64,000 nt of DNA from positions 1,426,001-1,490,000 of the forward strand of contig JANCIK010000013.1 in the NCBI GenBank assembly GCA_028532985.1. The letters run 5' to 3'. This stretch comes from Stropharia rugosoannulata (Eukaryota > Basidiomycota > Agaricomycetes > Agaricales > Strophariaceae). The notes under the pieces are model-generated. The model had not been told where the DNA came from. It saw only the letters and a list, made by a program, of their open reading frames with translations, and searched no databases. Shown piece after piece: positions 1 through 11,414 of this stretch. Positions within the stretch are counted from its first letter, which is position 1. The number at the start of each line of letters is the position of its first letter. The position numbers were made by a program, and so were the translations under genes.

Positions 1-1361
1 CTGAAGTGCAGGGGTACAGCGGAGCAGTGATGAGCCTGGTGAGCTGTCTCAGCGCTCAGCATGTGTATCATAAATCTATCACGCATGTGCTCCGCGGACG
101 ATTGTGTGGGTTTCAGCAGACTGTATGGGCCATAAGTACACAGTTGGAGTACCCGGAATAGTTGTCAGCGGAGCACATAACGGTTACTGTCGTCCCAGCG
201 GAAGGCAGGAGTACAGCTGAGCGGAAAATATCAAAGGCGACAAGCAGGACTGTGTGTAGACGGCGTCTCAAGGGGCTCAGCGGAACACATCACGAAGGCG
301 AAATTTGCCTAAGTCCACTCGTCAGGTGACCGTGGCACGCGCGCTGGAGCATGTGATGCCCGAGGGAATGAACAATGCACACAGCATGGACTCCGCTGGG
401 GAACTTTGGCAGCGGTAGCCAGGCCTCAATGACCAAGAAGGAACTGCCCAGCAGAGCTTAATGGCGTCTCTCGGCGGAAGCTGGCAACACAACGGGATCA
501 GGTTGCGCTCCGCAGAGTAGTCATCAAAACGCCCAGCGGAGACGCATGCACTCAGCAGACCTTTGGTCCGGCATTGCTAGTATTTACTCTCCACCTAAAT
601 TAGTACACAGCGCGTGTATATATAAACTTGTAATTGTAACTACGGAAATCAAGCAATTGTCTACCCACTAGATCTGTGTGTTGGGCTCCGTCCCAGACCG
701 TCAGCGGGCTGTGTTTAGCTTTTGTTAGGGTCTTTACTGTGAAGTGTATTGTAAATTATAGAAGTTTTGGATAGCTTCTGGCCACTGGGTCATTTGGAGA
801 GCTCAGCAGGGAGTCAGTGCAACCGTGTATGAAAACTCACGCTGTAGTGTTTTGTGAATTGAGACTGCACCACCGGGTGAACAAGGTTCTGGATAGCCTC
901 AGCGGAATAGGACTTTGGACAGTCCCAGCGGAACGACTTTGGATAGTCAGCGGAGCTAGGCACAATTGGGAATACCAGCTTGTGTGAGCATCTGCATCGG
1001 TCACCGGGCCTCAAAACCACTCAGCAGAATAAGCCCCGCAGAGCCACCATCAAAACTATACATTACTATCGATACCCTGCGCCCAGCGGAGGTCACCCAG
1101 ACATTAATCTGAGACTTCTAGAATTAAACCCCTCCTTAAAAACAAACTTGCAGGCACTGTACAGCGGACATCTGGACAAAACTTATGAGACCCTTAAACA
1201 TCACAATCTGCTCAGCAGAGAGGTACCAGGGGAAGCATAGACATCTATAACCCGCTTAGCTGAAGAGCGTTGCTCGATCTAGGTGATAGGATCTCGCTCC
1301 GCTGGGGTTGTGTGTGTTGTGTTTCTTGTGATTCGAGTCTAGCCCCCCGGCAGACCTCTCA
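1..1361 (+). repeat. LTR of Gypsy copy E (diverged, left end outside window)
   Basis: This sequence aligns over long stretches with the LTR at 59,762-60,976 but is strongly diverged and carries local duplications. It keeps a TATA-like ATATATAAAC near 615 and ends in CTCTCA directly before a primer-binding site. The word CAGCGGA (or TCCGCTG) recurs throughout, often where the other copies have TGCGCGCA. Several sites read CAGCAGA, the expected product of CpG deamination. The start of the LTR is not visible. Confidence 0.8.
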
Positions 1362-1363
1362 TC

Positions 1364-1381
1364 TGGAGCCCACCGCAAGGG
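1364..1381 (+). other. tRNA primer-binding site of Gypsy copy E
   Basis: TGGAGCCCACCGCAAGG begins two bases after the LTR end. The same site, with CGCGAGG, follows the LTRs of copies A and D, which marks it as the minus-strand primer site. I do not know which tRNA it pairs with. Confidence 0.7.
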
Positions 1382-1462
1382 GTAGGTTCAGAAATCTCAT
1401 ATAGTGTTTCGGGGACCACGGCTTAGCGCCTATTACAAAACATTTCAAAAATTTCAAATACA

Positions 1463-2007
1463 ATGGGGACAAGTAACAAGCGAGGCAAATTTCCTGCACC
1501 GTCGTTGCTAGCGGAACCAGCGGAGGCTAGACCATCATTTGGTACACTGCCTCCGAGCGGGCGATCGACTAGGAGCAAGAAAGATGCTGAGCTTGTGGAA
1601 CCATTGGTGATTACACTGACTCAAGATAGAAAAGCGAAGAGGAAAGCAAGGGAAGAGGTGTGGCTACAGATAGAAACGCAGGATCTTGCTCAGCACGTAC
1701 CAGGAGTGCTTACAGAGAGTGACTCAGAGCGGGAGGACGGGCCCAGCGGATTCTGGGGACTGCCTTCTGAAATTGAAACAGACAACCACTCAGCAGACAG
1801 AGACATTACACTTGAAGCTGCACCATTTGGCTCATCAGATAGCCAAGCTACTCAAGACACACCTCCTCCGTTTTCAGAAGTATTTGAGACTGCTAAGAGA
1901 TCCGCTGAGTCAGCGGACGACAGATAATAGTGAGAGTGAGGCCGAGCGCGTGGCCAGAGATATATTTGGAGAATTATCAGACTTTTCCACAAGTGAACAC
2001 GAACCAC
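1463..2007 (+). pseudogene. gag: Gypsy copy E gag, N-terminal fragment
   Basis: The translation from the ATG at 1,463 matches the start of the gag proteins of copies A and D (RSKKDAELVEPLVIT, ATQDTPPPFSEVF). The reading frame is lost near 1,925 and homology stops near 2,007, where an LTR fragment follows abruptly. This copy has ATG where copies A and D have ACG, so it shows what a conventional gag start would look like. The capsid and zinc-knuckle regions are missing. The CAGCGGA word occurs inside the coding sequence, for example at 1,901-1,917 as an inverted pair. Confidence 0.8.
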
Positions 2008-2087
2008 CCCCTTATGACTATAAGCACCTGCGCACACCGTATTGCAAGAGAGATCAGTCAGCGAGCTGCACAGCCTAAAGTGCATAG
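2008..2087 (+). repeat. Fragment of a family-A LTR
   Basis: These 80 bases match the LTR interior around 59,893-59,965 (TATAAGC, CTGCACAGC, AAAGTGCATAG). The fragment follows the broken gag directly and is cut by the chromovirus LTR at 2,088. Confidence 0.7.
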
Positions 2088-2474
2088 TGTAAGGGCGACT
2101 CTGCGCACTGTCGTACTCAGACGAGATCTAGCAGAGGGAATCCGAAGTTTTATTAAAGTATATACAAAGCATACAAAGGGGCGCACCTAGCAGAGGGAAT
2201 CCGAAGACAAAAGCTTAAGGAAACCCACTGCGAGGTGCGCAGTACATAAAAGCCGTGATGATTCGCAGCGTGGGAATCAGCTGTATAGTTGATCAGCCAC
2301 ACGCGCGTCGCATCAACAAGTCACGTGGCCGTAGAGCGTGCACGCCCGTGCTGAAGCACACACACTCTCTAAAGAGCGTGGTGTGCTGTGCACAGGCCGT
2401 GTGTGGTCATAGAAAATAAACTAAAATTGAATAAAATAGACGAAATAAAGGGTGACACACAGTGTCCCCTTACA
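2088..2474 (-). repeat. 3' LTR of a chromovirus
   Basis: The unit starts TGTAAGGG and ends CCCCTTACA when read on plus, so it has TG...CA ends in the orientation of the chromodomain fragment beside it. On the minus strand it is preceded by a polypurine tract (AAAGGGGGGGTGAGA, about 2,475-2,490) and the chromodomain coding end. It contains a direct repeat of CTAGCAGAGGGAATCCGAAG-type sequence near 2,127 and 2,189. About 387 bp, a normal size for a fungal chromovirus LTR. Confidence 0.75.
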
Positions 2475-2490
2475 TCTCACCCCCCCTTTA

Positions 2491-2686
2491 AGACACGGCA
2501 TCCCGACGTGGCAAGGTAACCCACTCTCCACCATCCACCCTCCTGTACCTCCCTGGTTCGATTGCCAAAGATCCAATAACATGTGGTGCATCAGGATGTT
2601 TCCGGTAGAACTTGGCCACCAATCCGGGTGCAAATACATCCTCTGCATTCTCCCAGGAGTTCTCTTCATACCCATACCCCTGCCAT
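2491..2686 (-). pseudogene. Chromovirus integrase C-terminal chromodomain fragment
   Basis: The minus strand encodes WQGYGYEENSWENAED followed by KFYRKHPDAP and about 30 further residues before a stop that abuts the polypurine tract. This is the second half of a chromodomain as found at the integrase C-terminus of Ty3/Gypsy chromoviruses, where the module targets integration to heterochromatin. Everything upstream is missing: the frame is interrupted at 2,687 by an AT-rich repeat. Only this 3' stub remains. Confidence 0.75.
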
Positions 2687-3115
2687 TCATCAGCAAATCT
2701 GGTACCTGTTATACAGCTTTAGGTAGTAATATGTAGTACCATAGTAGTGCCATAGCAAGGGTTCTTGACTCTGTAGTGTTGTATAACATAGATCACTTCT
2801 ATGTAGTATACTTAGACTATTATGTAGCTTTATGTATTTCTAGGTAACAATTTCTGTTCTATACATAAAACCATCTAATATTCCATAGCAAACCCCTGTA
2901 GCTATTGAGTATTGTGTATTTTGTTATATAGTACTGGCTAGTAATGCATAGCATGGCAGAGTAAATTACATAGCAATATATAGGATAGACAGCCTTCTGT
3001 AGAGTGTTCTATTGCAAAGGCCATAGCTTGTATAGCATTCAATACTCATATATATTATCTAGTAGACAGCATTATTAAATTAGGAATGTCTATATTAAAG
3101 GATTATATTCAAAGA
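2687..3115 (+). repeat. AT-rich interspersed repeat
   Basis: The sequence begins TCATCAGCAAATCTGG and shares that terminus and a second block (CATAG..AAGGGTTCTT) with 54,653 onwards. It interrupts the chromodomain frame, so it looks like an inserted non-autonomous element. The interior is rich in TAG/CTA words and has no plausible gene. The right boundary is uncertain. Confidence 0.45.
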
Positions 3116-3321
3116 ACGACTAGGTGAAACCACAAGAGAATGTAAGTAAGAAAGAAGATCAGAGTATTAACTGGCTGTAAATAAATAAATCTAGTGCAGA
3201 AGACCAAATACTGACGAAAGCAGAAAGGAAACGCCAAAGAAGAGTAATAAGAATTAAACGAAAACGATATAAATAGCTAACCTTCATGTAATGGCACATC
3301 CGGGTGCGAAATATGCTGCAA

Positions 3322-6093
3322 TTAATCCAAAACCAAAGTGGGGTTGTAAGGATTTTCCTCGGCAATGCGTGACTTGTTGAGAAGTTTCCTGAGATAAATA
3401 AGTAAAACATCAGACACCAGATTAATGTAAGCTGAATACTTACATTCCATTTTTTGCCCAGGCTTCTCGACGCAGTTTGTACTGCGTCCAATGATAGTTG
3501 TTATTCTTCAAAGACTCTATGAGCTGGACGTATGAAATATATATCCCTTGGAAGTTATCCCTGCTAAATTTCAGTCTGGAGCTTGATCCGGGGTGTATTC
3601 CATTTATCTCCCATTCAGCAATACAATAATGCAACTAGTAGAGCATAACTTAGCAACAGAGATACAGCAAATCGGATAGATAACACTTACGCAGGTTATC
3701 ACATAGGCAACAGCATGATCAGGAACACTGGTTTTAAAGTCATCGGGATAAACAACGGCGAGACCGTCAGGAACATAGAACACTGCATGTATAAGCTCCT
3801 CGATAGCAGGATGAGCAATGTTCTGAGTCTTCCCCTAGTAGAGATAGCGAGCAATTAGAGTAGGAAGAATGTAAGCCAGAACACTTACATTGTCGTCCTT
3901 GTCAGGATGTAAAACAAATGTTGAATTTCTGAGGAGGTTGGCAACATTTTCTTTAACTACCTGCTGCCGGTGTAGTTGATTGGGGTAATCACCATCGGGT
4001 ATAAGGTGTTGACAGTACAAGACAACAACAATATCACGGCCCAATTGCCGCATCGCAGAGCGGAAGGTTGCGTGCTCGTTAAAGACCTAGATATATAGGC
4101 TTTAACACAGGATCAATGACTGAATTAAAACATGATCAAACCAAGACACTTTTATCCCGATCGAGAGCTGCAAGAGAATTATTAAACAGGTAAGCATATC
4201 AATACGTGTGGCAGCTTCCATAAGGTAAAATAGGACATTACCTCCTTTCAACTTTACTTGAGAAGTCGCAAGATACTTCCTCATCTCCCGCGCGATTATC
4301 TCATCTGCAATATGAAGATCAGAGCCTATTACCGGAAACATATTTTCCATAGTAACATATTTTCGCATTCTGTTCTTGGCGGCCTCGAGGATTATCTTCC
4401 ACTGAGTGGAATGGTACCTCATAGTAGTAGGCTTTGCTGGGGCATTTACTGGAGTTTTGGAATATCGCTTGGCCCTTGCTCGTGTTCTTTGTTCAGCTTC
4501 TGGTGATGCCTCATCCTCGTCCCCGTCATTCTCTTCATCGTCTTCCTTGTCATTTTCGGAGAGACTCTCGGATTCAGACCGTGCCTGGGATGTAGAACTA
4601 TTGGAGTTTTTGCTGTGATGTTCGCCACATCGAACCTGGTTCTGAGCTTGGGAGGCCGCAAAAAGCACGTTAGCAGCTGGTGGTTGAACTGGGCGGTTCC
4701 TTTCATAATGATCTTGAAGTAAGTCCGTACCATTCGTGCCATAGACGACCTATCATTTGTTGCTATCAGCAGGCGCAATCGAAGTCATAACATGGAAAAT
4801 AGCAGCTACTACCTCAGGAGGTTCAGCATCAGACATACCACTGCTGCCATGGCCTACCGAGAGTCCGCCCTCCGATTCACCACCACTGAGTGAATCCATC
4901 TCTTCGCTACTGGCCTCATTGGAGCCCACCTCGAGCTCAGATGATTGGCCATTTGCATTGCTGGGATAATCGACTGTAGCCGCGACAGCGACAGCTACAC
5001 TGGATTGTGACTGGTGATTGTTGCTATCTTCGGCATCACTCTCTATGACAACTTTGCAACTTTTCTTTACAGAAACAGGGCGCGCATATTCATTGATATC
5101 CATATATTCGTTGTTATTGGATGTGCCTGGATAGATAGGGAGGTAAAAATGCAATAATACATGAATAGAGTTCCGTACCTTGCTGAACATGTTTTCCTTT
5201 GCTGTCTTAAATAGCACATTTAGTAGCTCATTGGTAGCTCCTTATATTCCGATGGCAATGTATAACCACGTACCTTTGGGCACAAGGACCGCTCGCTGTT
5301 TCCCTTTATCCACAGTAGCTTCCATTGGTTTTGTAGGTTTGTCCTCCAACTGACCGTGTTCATTGTCGTTCATATCCATAAACGAATCATCTAAATTGTG
5401 TTAGTTAGTGTTGTACTAGATCATCACATCAGAAACATACCTGGTTTTACTGAGGACAAATTACGTGAAACGGGAGATGGGTTGAAGCCAAACCTAGAGC
5501 CCGATGTTGCTGGCTGAACTTGACTTGATGATGGGGCTATTGGATGCTTTGGCAGTTTTGTCTTGATCAAAACGGCCTTCGATTCTTGTATCACATCTAA
5601 AGAGGCAATCGGACTTGCCTAACAATTAGTGAGTTACAATAATGCCTTTTTATTGATGAGAGAATTCACTTACTTTGTCGGCTGCTGGTTTCCTACTCTT
5701 CTTTGCAGGTGCCATGCTATTTTCGGGGACATGTTCAGATATTTGAATGGTAGGCTTTGACTTTGGAGCTGGCTGTGGATTGACGGCATTTGCGACCTTT
5801 TCCAGCTGATAGATATGCCCACCCTTGCCTCGGGTGCTGCGGACTGGACGTCCTTCAGGTATTTGCGTGTTAGAAATAGATGCATCAGGAGACGGCCGAG
5901 TTTTCAGATTAGAGGCTAGCAGAAAGGCCAAGTTAGTTGATGGTAGACTCGTATTAACACAGCACTTACCGGGTGTAGTTGCTCTGGTAGACTTTCTTTT
6001 CTTCTTTGCAACTTGCGAGGGAGCGGTATGTTCAATGTCGTCGGATGACTGACTTGGAGGTTCTTTTCTCTTGTGAGGTTTGGGAGCAGGCAT
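3322..6093 (-). CDS. DUF6532-domain protein (multi-exon)
   Basis: I do not know its function; the family is abundant in Agaricomycetes. The chain starts at MPAPKPHKRKEPP (6,093), carries a basic low-complexity region and an RSTRGKGGH..QLEKV segment typical of these proteins, then acidic and serine-rich linkers. The C-terminal half reads as a DUF6532 domain: NRMRKYVTMENMFP, NVANLLRNSTFVLHPD, a HPAIEELIHAVFY block, HYCIAEWEINGIH and a final YNPTLVLD stop at 3,322. At least eight short GT-AG introns are needed (e.g. donors at about 5,975 and 3,440). Exon edges in the middle are approximate. The frame appears open across the exons I checked, so it may be functional. It lies between element remnants and could itself be a passenger. 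Confidence 0.6.
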
Positions 6094-6524
6094 ACCAAGC
6101 TGTGAATAAAGATAAAATGAAAGTAAATGAAGGAATGTCGGGGAAAGATTACTAGGAAATGGTAAGTATAGATGTAGTGGAGAGACGGTAATGACACGTC
6201 TAAGTTACATGCTGACCTTTAATTCTTTTGATCCTGATGTTCCGGTCAGGAGTGAGGGATATCAAACCACCGTAGACTGTCCGCAATGTGAGGTTGAGAG
6301 ATTGAGTCTTGAGTTCACACAGAGAAGCCAGGGCGCTTAACATACCCAGGTGAAATGCAAGTAATGCTGAAATATTTTATAACATTGCCATAGATTGACT
6401 ATGGCCTTACACCCATTACAAAAACACAGTACAGAGCACAAGATACTAACTAGTCCAGGATGAGGGAAAGTGATGGCCTGCCAGCAACAGAAATGGAGTG
6501 CTCAACTGTGTATTATTTTATTAG

Positions 6525-7062
6525 TCAATACTGCAATAATGAGAACACATAAACAAATTGCTTACATTGATTATTGCGCATAACTATGGGCATACTTGTG
6601 TTCAAATCTTCTACCGCAAAGCTGCTCTGTACAAGTTCATTGACAACAGAGCTGACATAGCTTTCAGCAGCTTTGCGCTGCACTTCAGCCTTCTTGAGAT
6701 CCATTTCTGCAGTTTGTAACTGAGCTTCTGCATGTTGAACTTCAAACTGCGAGCGGCAAAGTTGGATTAGCATGTAGTCTTGAAATGTTTTAGACCACTC
6801 TTCATGTTGAACCGCATCGTGAAGTAGCTTGGAAGCCTCTTCCAGACTTTTTGGGATGGGCGGTCTCTTTTTTTCCTGGTTAAACCATATGATTGTCATG
6901 AAGTGGACGGACTATAACTAGAAATATAGATTTACATACCTTACAAACATTATGCATTTCCTCCTGGCGTAGTATCTTCCGGGTGCACATTGAGATGGCT
7001 TCTGAGCAACTATAGAGCTCCTTGAAGGACGCAGTAGTGCAGGAATCTGAGTCATAGCTCAT
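6525..7062 (-). CDS. Small coiled-coil protein, unknown function
   Basis: Not recognised. Exon 1 begins MSYDSDSCTTASFKELY (7,062); a GTATGT donor near 6,940 and acceptor near 6,880 join it to KKRPPIPKSLEEASKLL. The rest is a predicted amphipathic helix (heptad-like FEVQHAEAQLQTAEMDLKKAEVQ) of about 60 residues, ending at 6,525. About 150 residues in all. It lies upstream of, and in the same direction as, the DUF6532 gene with about 430 bp between them (no gene seen there). It could be a partner or simply a neighbour. Confidence 0.4.
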
Positions 7063-7741
7063 GATGAAAAGGATAGTGGTAGTAGTTAGTCAACGAAGGC
7101 AGTTCGAACTCATCACAAAAGCAACCATTCAGCGCGTCAATGTGATTACAAATCACCTCTCAATATAGCTTCACTTATCATCCACTAGCTACTAACGTCT
7201 GGAACTCGCGCTCATCCAAACAGAATTGCCCAGGACCCAGAACTACAATGCATCATATTGGGAAGAGACTGGCCCCAGTGACGCGCCAGTGTATTTACAT
7301 TCAGATGCTAGGTCGCGACACAACCTGTGCGGTCTTGACGGAATCATCCCGGAGCCACAATGCTTCGACAAGAACATGCACTCCTCCTATTGGAACCTCA
7401 ACTGCCCCTTCTACATCTGCCGTGCCACTTGTCCCACAACCTCCCTAATTGTGATGGTGGAGGACTGCTCCGATGGCAGTGGAGCGGGAGACGTTGTTGG
7501 GGAGGACGAGGAAGGAATTGTGACCAGGGATGATGTGGAGACCGTAACGCTCACCGAGACTATGTACAGACTTTTAAGAGACTGAAATATCTTTACAAAA
7601 ACATAAAACTTACCTGTCGAAGATATGGCTCTGTGCTTCGGCGGCCTATCTTTGGGCCCACTGCCTATCCGGGCTATCCGTATTTTCTCCAGTCCAAAAG
7701 CGCCATACCATCGACACACTGCGTTCCTCGATGAAGGATCG
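7063..7741. other. No convincing gene
   Basis: Open frames occur on both strands (7,226-7,585 plus; 7,411-7,719 minus) but neither shows a recognisable domain. The minus-strand frame lies just after the recognisable end of the PRP31 remnant and may hold its decayed 3' end. Confidence 0.4.
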
Positions 7742-9795
7742 TCAAATAGCAGTCCCTACTTGGAGCACAGTCAAATGGGTAGATTCATCAGACTGGATGG
7801 ACTGGAGCTGTTGAATGACCACCATGCTGGATGTGAATCCGAGAGAAGTTGCTGTGCCTGCACCTTGCAACTGAGATTGTTGAGCTGCACAAGTTAGAGC
7901 AGCCGTCCGTAGCTTGTTCGCCTTCAACATTTTTTCTGCAAGGTGCGCATAGAATGAGTAATATTGGGAACACCATGTGGACACATTTCATACCTCGACT
8001 CTTGGCCTCCCCTAGTCCTGCACGGACCTTGCCCGAGCTTACACCAATCATTCCCATTCCCTTTGTCTGGTCAAATGCACCGACTTCCTCTTCTGCCTCG
8101 CCAAATACCATGCAGTTCTGCAGCTTACGGAGTTCGGTCTGTGTGTATGCTTCCTTCGCTTTACGGGCCCTGATAAGCAGCTCAATGGCGATCACATACT
8201 ACTAGTAACAAATTCCTACCGTTTACCACTGCATCATTTCTTGGGTCCGTCTCCAGGTATAGGCAGAGCTTTTACTACTTTTGAGGGCGGAGGGGCTGCT
8301 AACCTATCGATATGCTTTTCAATCTTGTCCTTGAGGCTCTCTCCATAAGTACCTAAGTTTCACTTGTCAATGAGATTTACAATAGGTTGGTAGATATGTA
8401 CCGACCATCTCGTCTTGAGCACTCCAGGTCCATTCGAGCAGCTAGGACAGATTTAGTGCCGATTGTACGTTAAATTTTTAGCTGATATTCAGGCGGGGTT
8501 GACTGAACAAGTTCAGATTGGAAGATAAAGCCTGTATGATGCTTTTGGGTAGCCGTTGAGAACCCTGCTGTGATCTTCTTCTGTGCGCCAAGCAGCTAAA
8601 AAATCTTTTTAAAGAAAATTACTTGTTCGAAGTTACGACCAAACGTACATGTGCATTGCAAGCAGGCATTTTTGCCAAACCGGCAAGACCGCCAGCTACT
8701 CCAAGCAATTTTGCGGCTGTAGTGGTACCAACAATAGCAGATAGGTTGGGAGCAAGGATGTTCATTCGAGAGCTGACATACATGAATATCTGAATGGAAT
8801 AAGCTCAGCAAGTTTTATCGGTGGCGAGCCATTGTTAGAAAGTACCTTTTTTCGGGCCTCCTCCAAACGATCAGCCAGGTCGCAGGCTCGCTGGACGGCC
8901 GTCCATTCCGCATCAGAGAGGAGCTTTCCTGAGGTTGTAGTTGAGGTTACAACAACACTCATGATGACTGCCGGAGGCAGAACGCCTTGCAGATTAACTT
9001 TGGCTAGTTCCTGTGGAGAAAGGGTTCAGGAGGAGGCATCAAGCTACAGAAATAAACACTCCTACCTCTGTGTTGGCCAGAGCTCCAACGGAACGGATGT
9101 ACATGGACGGGTCTGTTACAAGTTGTTCCAATTCCGGAAAACGGGGAGCATAATGGTCTCTAATGAACTACACGAAAGTTATAGTTATGATGGGTGTCCA
9201 TGGAGCATAGCTAGTCTTACCTTATGAACAACCAAAATTTTGTTGTCAACATCTACGGACAAATTGTTTGCCTGTACAATAACGTTATACTCAGGATTAA
9301 GGTGGGCAGGGAGCGCCATTTGCGTGTTGGGGGTTGGGTTTGCTTGATATTTTTCAATATCCTACCGTGCATTGGCGATTCAGAACACGTCAATACGTTT
9401 GGAGACGCGCCAACACGCACCTTGAGAATGTCATTCATCCGCTTGCTGCCCTCCAGTTTGGCGACCTTGCTGACATCCTCGATACCGAGGAGATCCATGC
9501 GCTGGACATCCTCTGCGTCGAGCTCATCTGCGGGCTTTACTCCACCCTCGAGTACAAGACTGCCGACTTCGATTGCTTTGCCATCTGCGCCAGTGGCAGT
9601 CTCGCTGTCGGCCATCTCGTCGTCCTCGTCGTCTTCGTCTTCAGATGCATAGGGTGCTGCATCGGGCGCCTTGCGCTTGAGGCCAGCCCGATTGGACGGG
9701 GAAGGGGGTGTGATCTGGGGTTCATTGTCCTGCTCCTCTTCGTCACCAGACAGCCCCTGGAGATCGGCAAGGAGCTTGTCTGCTAGGCCACTCAT
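7742..9795 (-). pseudogene. PRP31: PRP31 pre-mRNA splicing factor, decayed copy
   Basis: PRP31 is a U4/U6 snRNP protein needed for tri-snRNP assembly. The copy starts [20 protein letters not shown] (9,795) and, over about eight exons with intact GT-AG borders, reads [46 protein letters not shown], the Nop-domain block [34 protein letters not shown], and [18 protein letters not shown], all in family order. Two in-frame stops break it: TAA in place of the expected Gln codon in YQLKI-*-RTIG (about 8,470) and TGA in the basic GPKK-*-CSGKR block (about 8,225), where an Arg codon is expected. Further Cys codons stand where Arg is usual. The changes fit C-to-T/G-to-A transitions. The last ~50 residues are not recognisable. 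Confidence 0.8.
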
Positions 9796-9941
9796 GGTGG
9801 TAGTGGATAGAGAACACGTGTGTGCGTGGGAAGAAGCACAGTGAGGAGCGGAGACGTCATGAGGTTTGTCATATGAAGTCATCGGGGCACTGTGGATCGC
9901 TTAACTTGACCTGCAACTTGTGCACTGATTTTTTAAATACA

Positions 9942-10944
9942 ATGGCCCCCGCCCTTATGGATGTGTTCAAAAGTATGTCCTTTGCCCATCCTGCCTCTGC
10001 CGCTCCGCTACAATCCTTTGTAGATCTCATCTGCCACGGCTGCAACCACAACGCAAAGCCTGTCCATCATGACAATCACTCCGACCCCACACACGATGCA
10101 CATGCACGTGGCTTACGTCAACAGGACGCCCCAACGCCCCTGCCGCCCTTGAGTCCCCCAGAGACCAAGCAGGCTGCAGAGCTCATCGTCAAGGAGGAGC
10201 GCCGCCAGCAGTCCCAGATGCCATCCTACAAGGGTCTCGAGGCCTACGACCTGACGGACAAGATGGGCGAGTCAGTCTCACTTCTCCTCTTGTTTTCCCC
10301 ACGCGACTCACAATCGCGCTTGGTTTCCCCAGCGGCGCCTTTTCCAATGTCTATCAAGCCATCGAAAATAAGTCCGGCCAGCCCGTTGCAAGTCAGTTTT
10401 CTGTCTAAATGCTCTGGATCTGCGCTCATTCCTACATGTCTTGCAGTCAAGGTCGTCTGCAAGTTAGAGCTCAATGCAAGCCAGGTATGTACAAGCCCCA
10501 ATTATCTGTGCTGTTTTCTTCTTGCGTTAGAGTCAGTTTACTGACCTCTTCGTCTTCTTTTTTACTGCATTTACCTTGATGCACACGGTATTCTTCACCG
10601 GTATAGGGACCGAACTGCTGGACTCCCCACTTCTATCAGCTGCTCGTGGTGGCTGCGGCCAAGACAGTCGCAGCCCCGGAATTGCTGTACTAAAGGAGGC
10701 TTTCGATATTACCTATGCCGTCCACCGCATGGAGGAAGAAAGCGCCAGGCGTCGAAAGTACAATGGTTGCGGGGGAGCTGGTACACGTGGGTTCTTGACC
10801 GGATTAAATGAAGACGACGAGGACGAGGACGAGCATATCGGCGAATACGACAGTGATGCGGAGGATGAAGCAGCTCCTCAACATTGTCACGCTGGCCCGG
10901 CGCCAGCCCACAGGACTGCTGCTGGACAGCAACAGCAACGTTAA
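9942..10944 (+). pseudogene. RCK2-like Ser/Thr protein kinase, internally deleted
   Basis: The start MAPALMDVFKSMSFAHPASA, the segment KGLEAYDLTDKMG, the glycine-loop region GAFSNVYQAIE and AIKVVCKLELNASQ follow the N-terminus of fungal RCK1/RCK2-type stress kinases across two short introns. The sequence then jumps, after about 100 bp of non-homologous DNA, to the C-terminal tail (LLDSPLLSAARGG, SPGIAVLKEAFDITYAVHRMEEE, an acidic run, QQQQR). The catalytic loop, DFG region and C-lobe are absent, so no active kinase can be made. It is divergently arranged with the PRP31 remnant, 146 bp start to start. Both being broken suggests a duplicated host segment left to decay. Confidence 0.75.
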
Positions 10945-11414
10945 TCGAATGGATCGATCATGGAAGGTCGCACAGGACAGTGGGATCTAGGCCAAGGCCG
11001 GGTAGTCGGAGTGATGGAACTGGAGCCGGAGTCATTCCAGCCAGCTCACATGTGTGCAACTGTCAATACAAATCTTCAGAGTGAGGGAGGCAGCGCTCTG
11101 GCCTGATCTGAGCGCCAACTAAAGTTAGCAACGTGCCACATTTCATACCCGCAACTACAAGAGGCTGTCAATAGCACCGAGAACAAGCTACCACCCTTTG
11201 CAAGCCTTACAGACAGTACGAAGGCTGAACATCCCAACGTAACCTTGATATACAAGATAGTCCTAGTTGATACCTATTTTTTGCGAACCAGGCATGCACA
11301 GGAGGTCATTCTTAACAGCCTAATAGCGTCAGAAGCAGGGCCAGGGTGAGTAATTTGTATACACTCTCATTCAATGTGTTAATGAATTGGGCCCCTCAGG
11401 TACATTTGGGACGA
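10945..11414. other. Decayed 3' flank of the kinase copy
   Basis: No intact gene. A short frame after 10,950 (MEGRTGQWDLGQGR) may be the last piece of the kinase tail. The stretch ends in ACGA, the left target duplication of the solo LTR. Confidence 0.4.

Noticed and set aside
7226..7585. 119-residue plus-strand open frame
   Set aside because: No recognisable domain, no support from neighbours, and the minus strand offers equally long frames.
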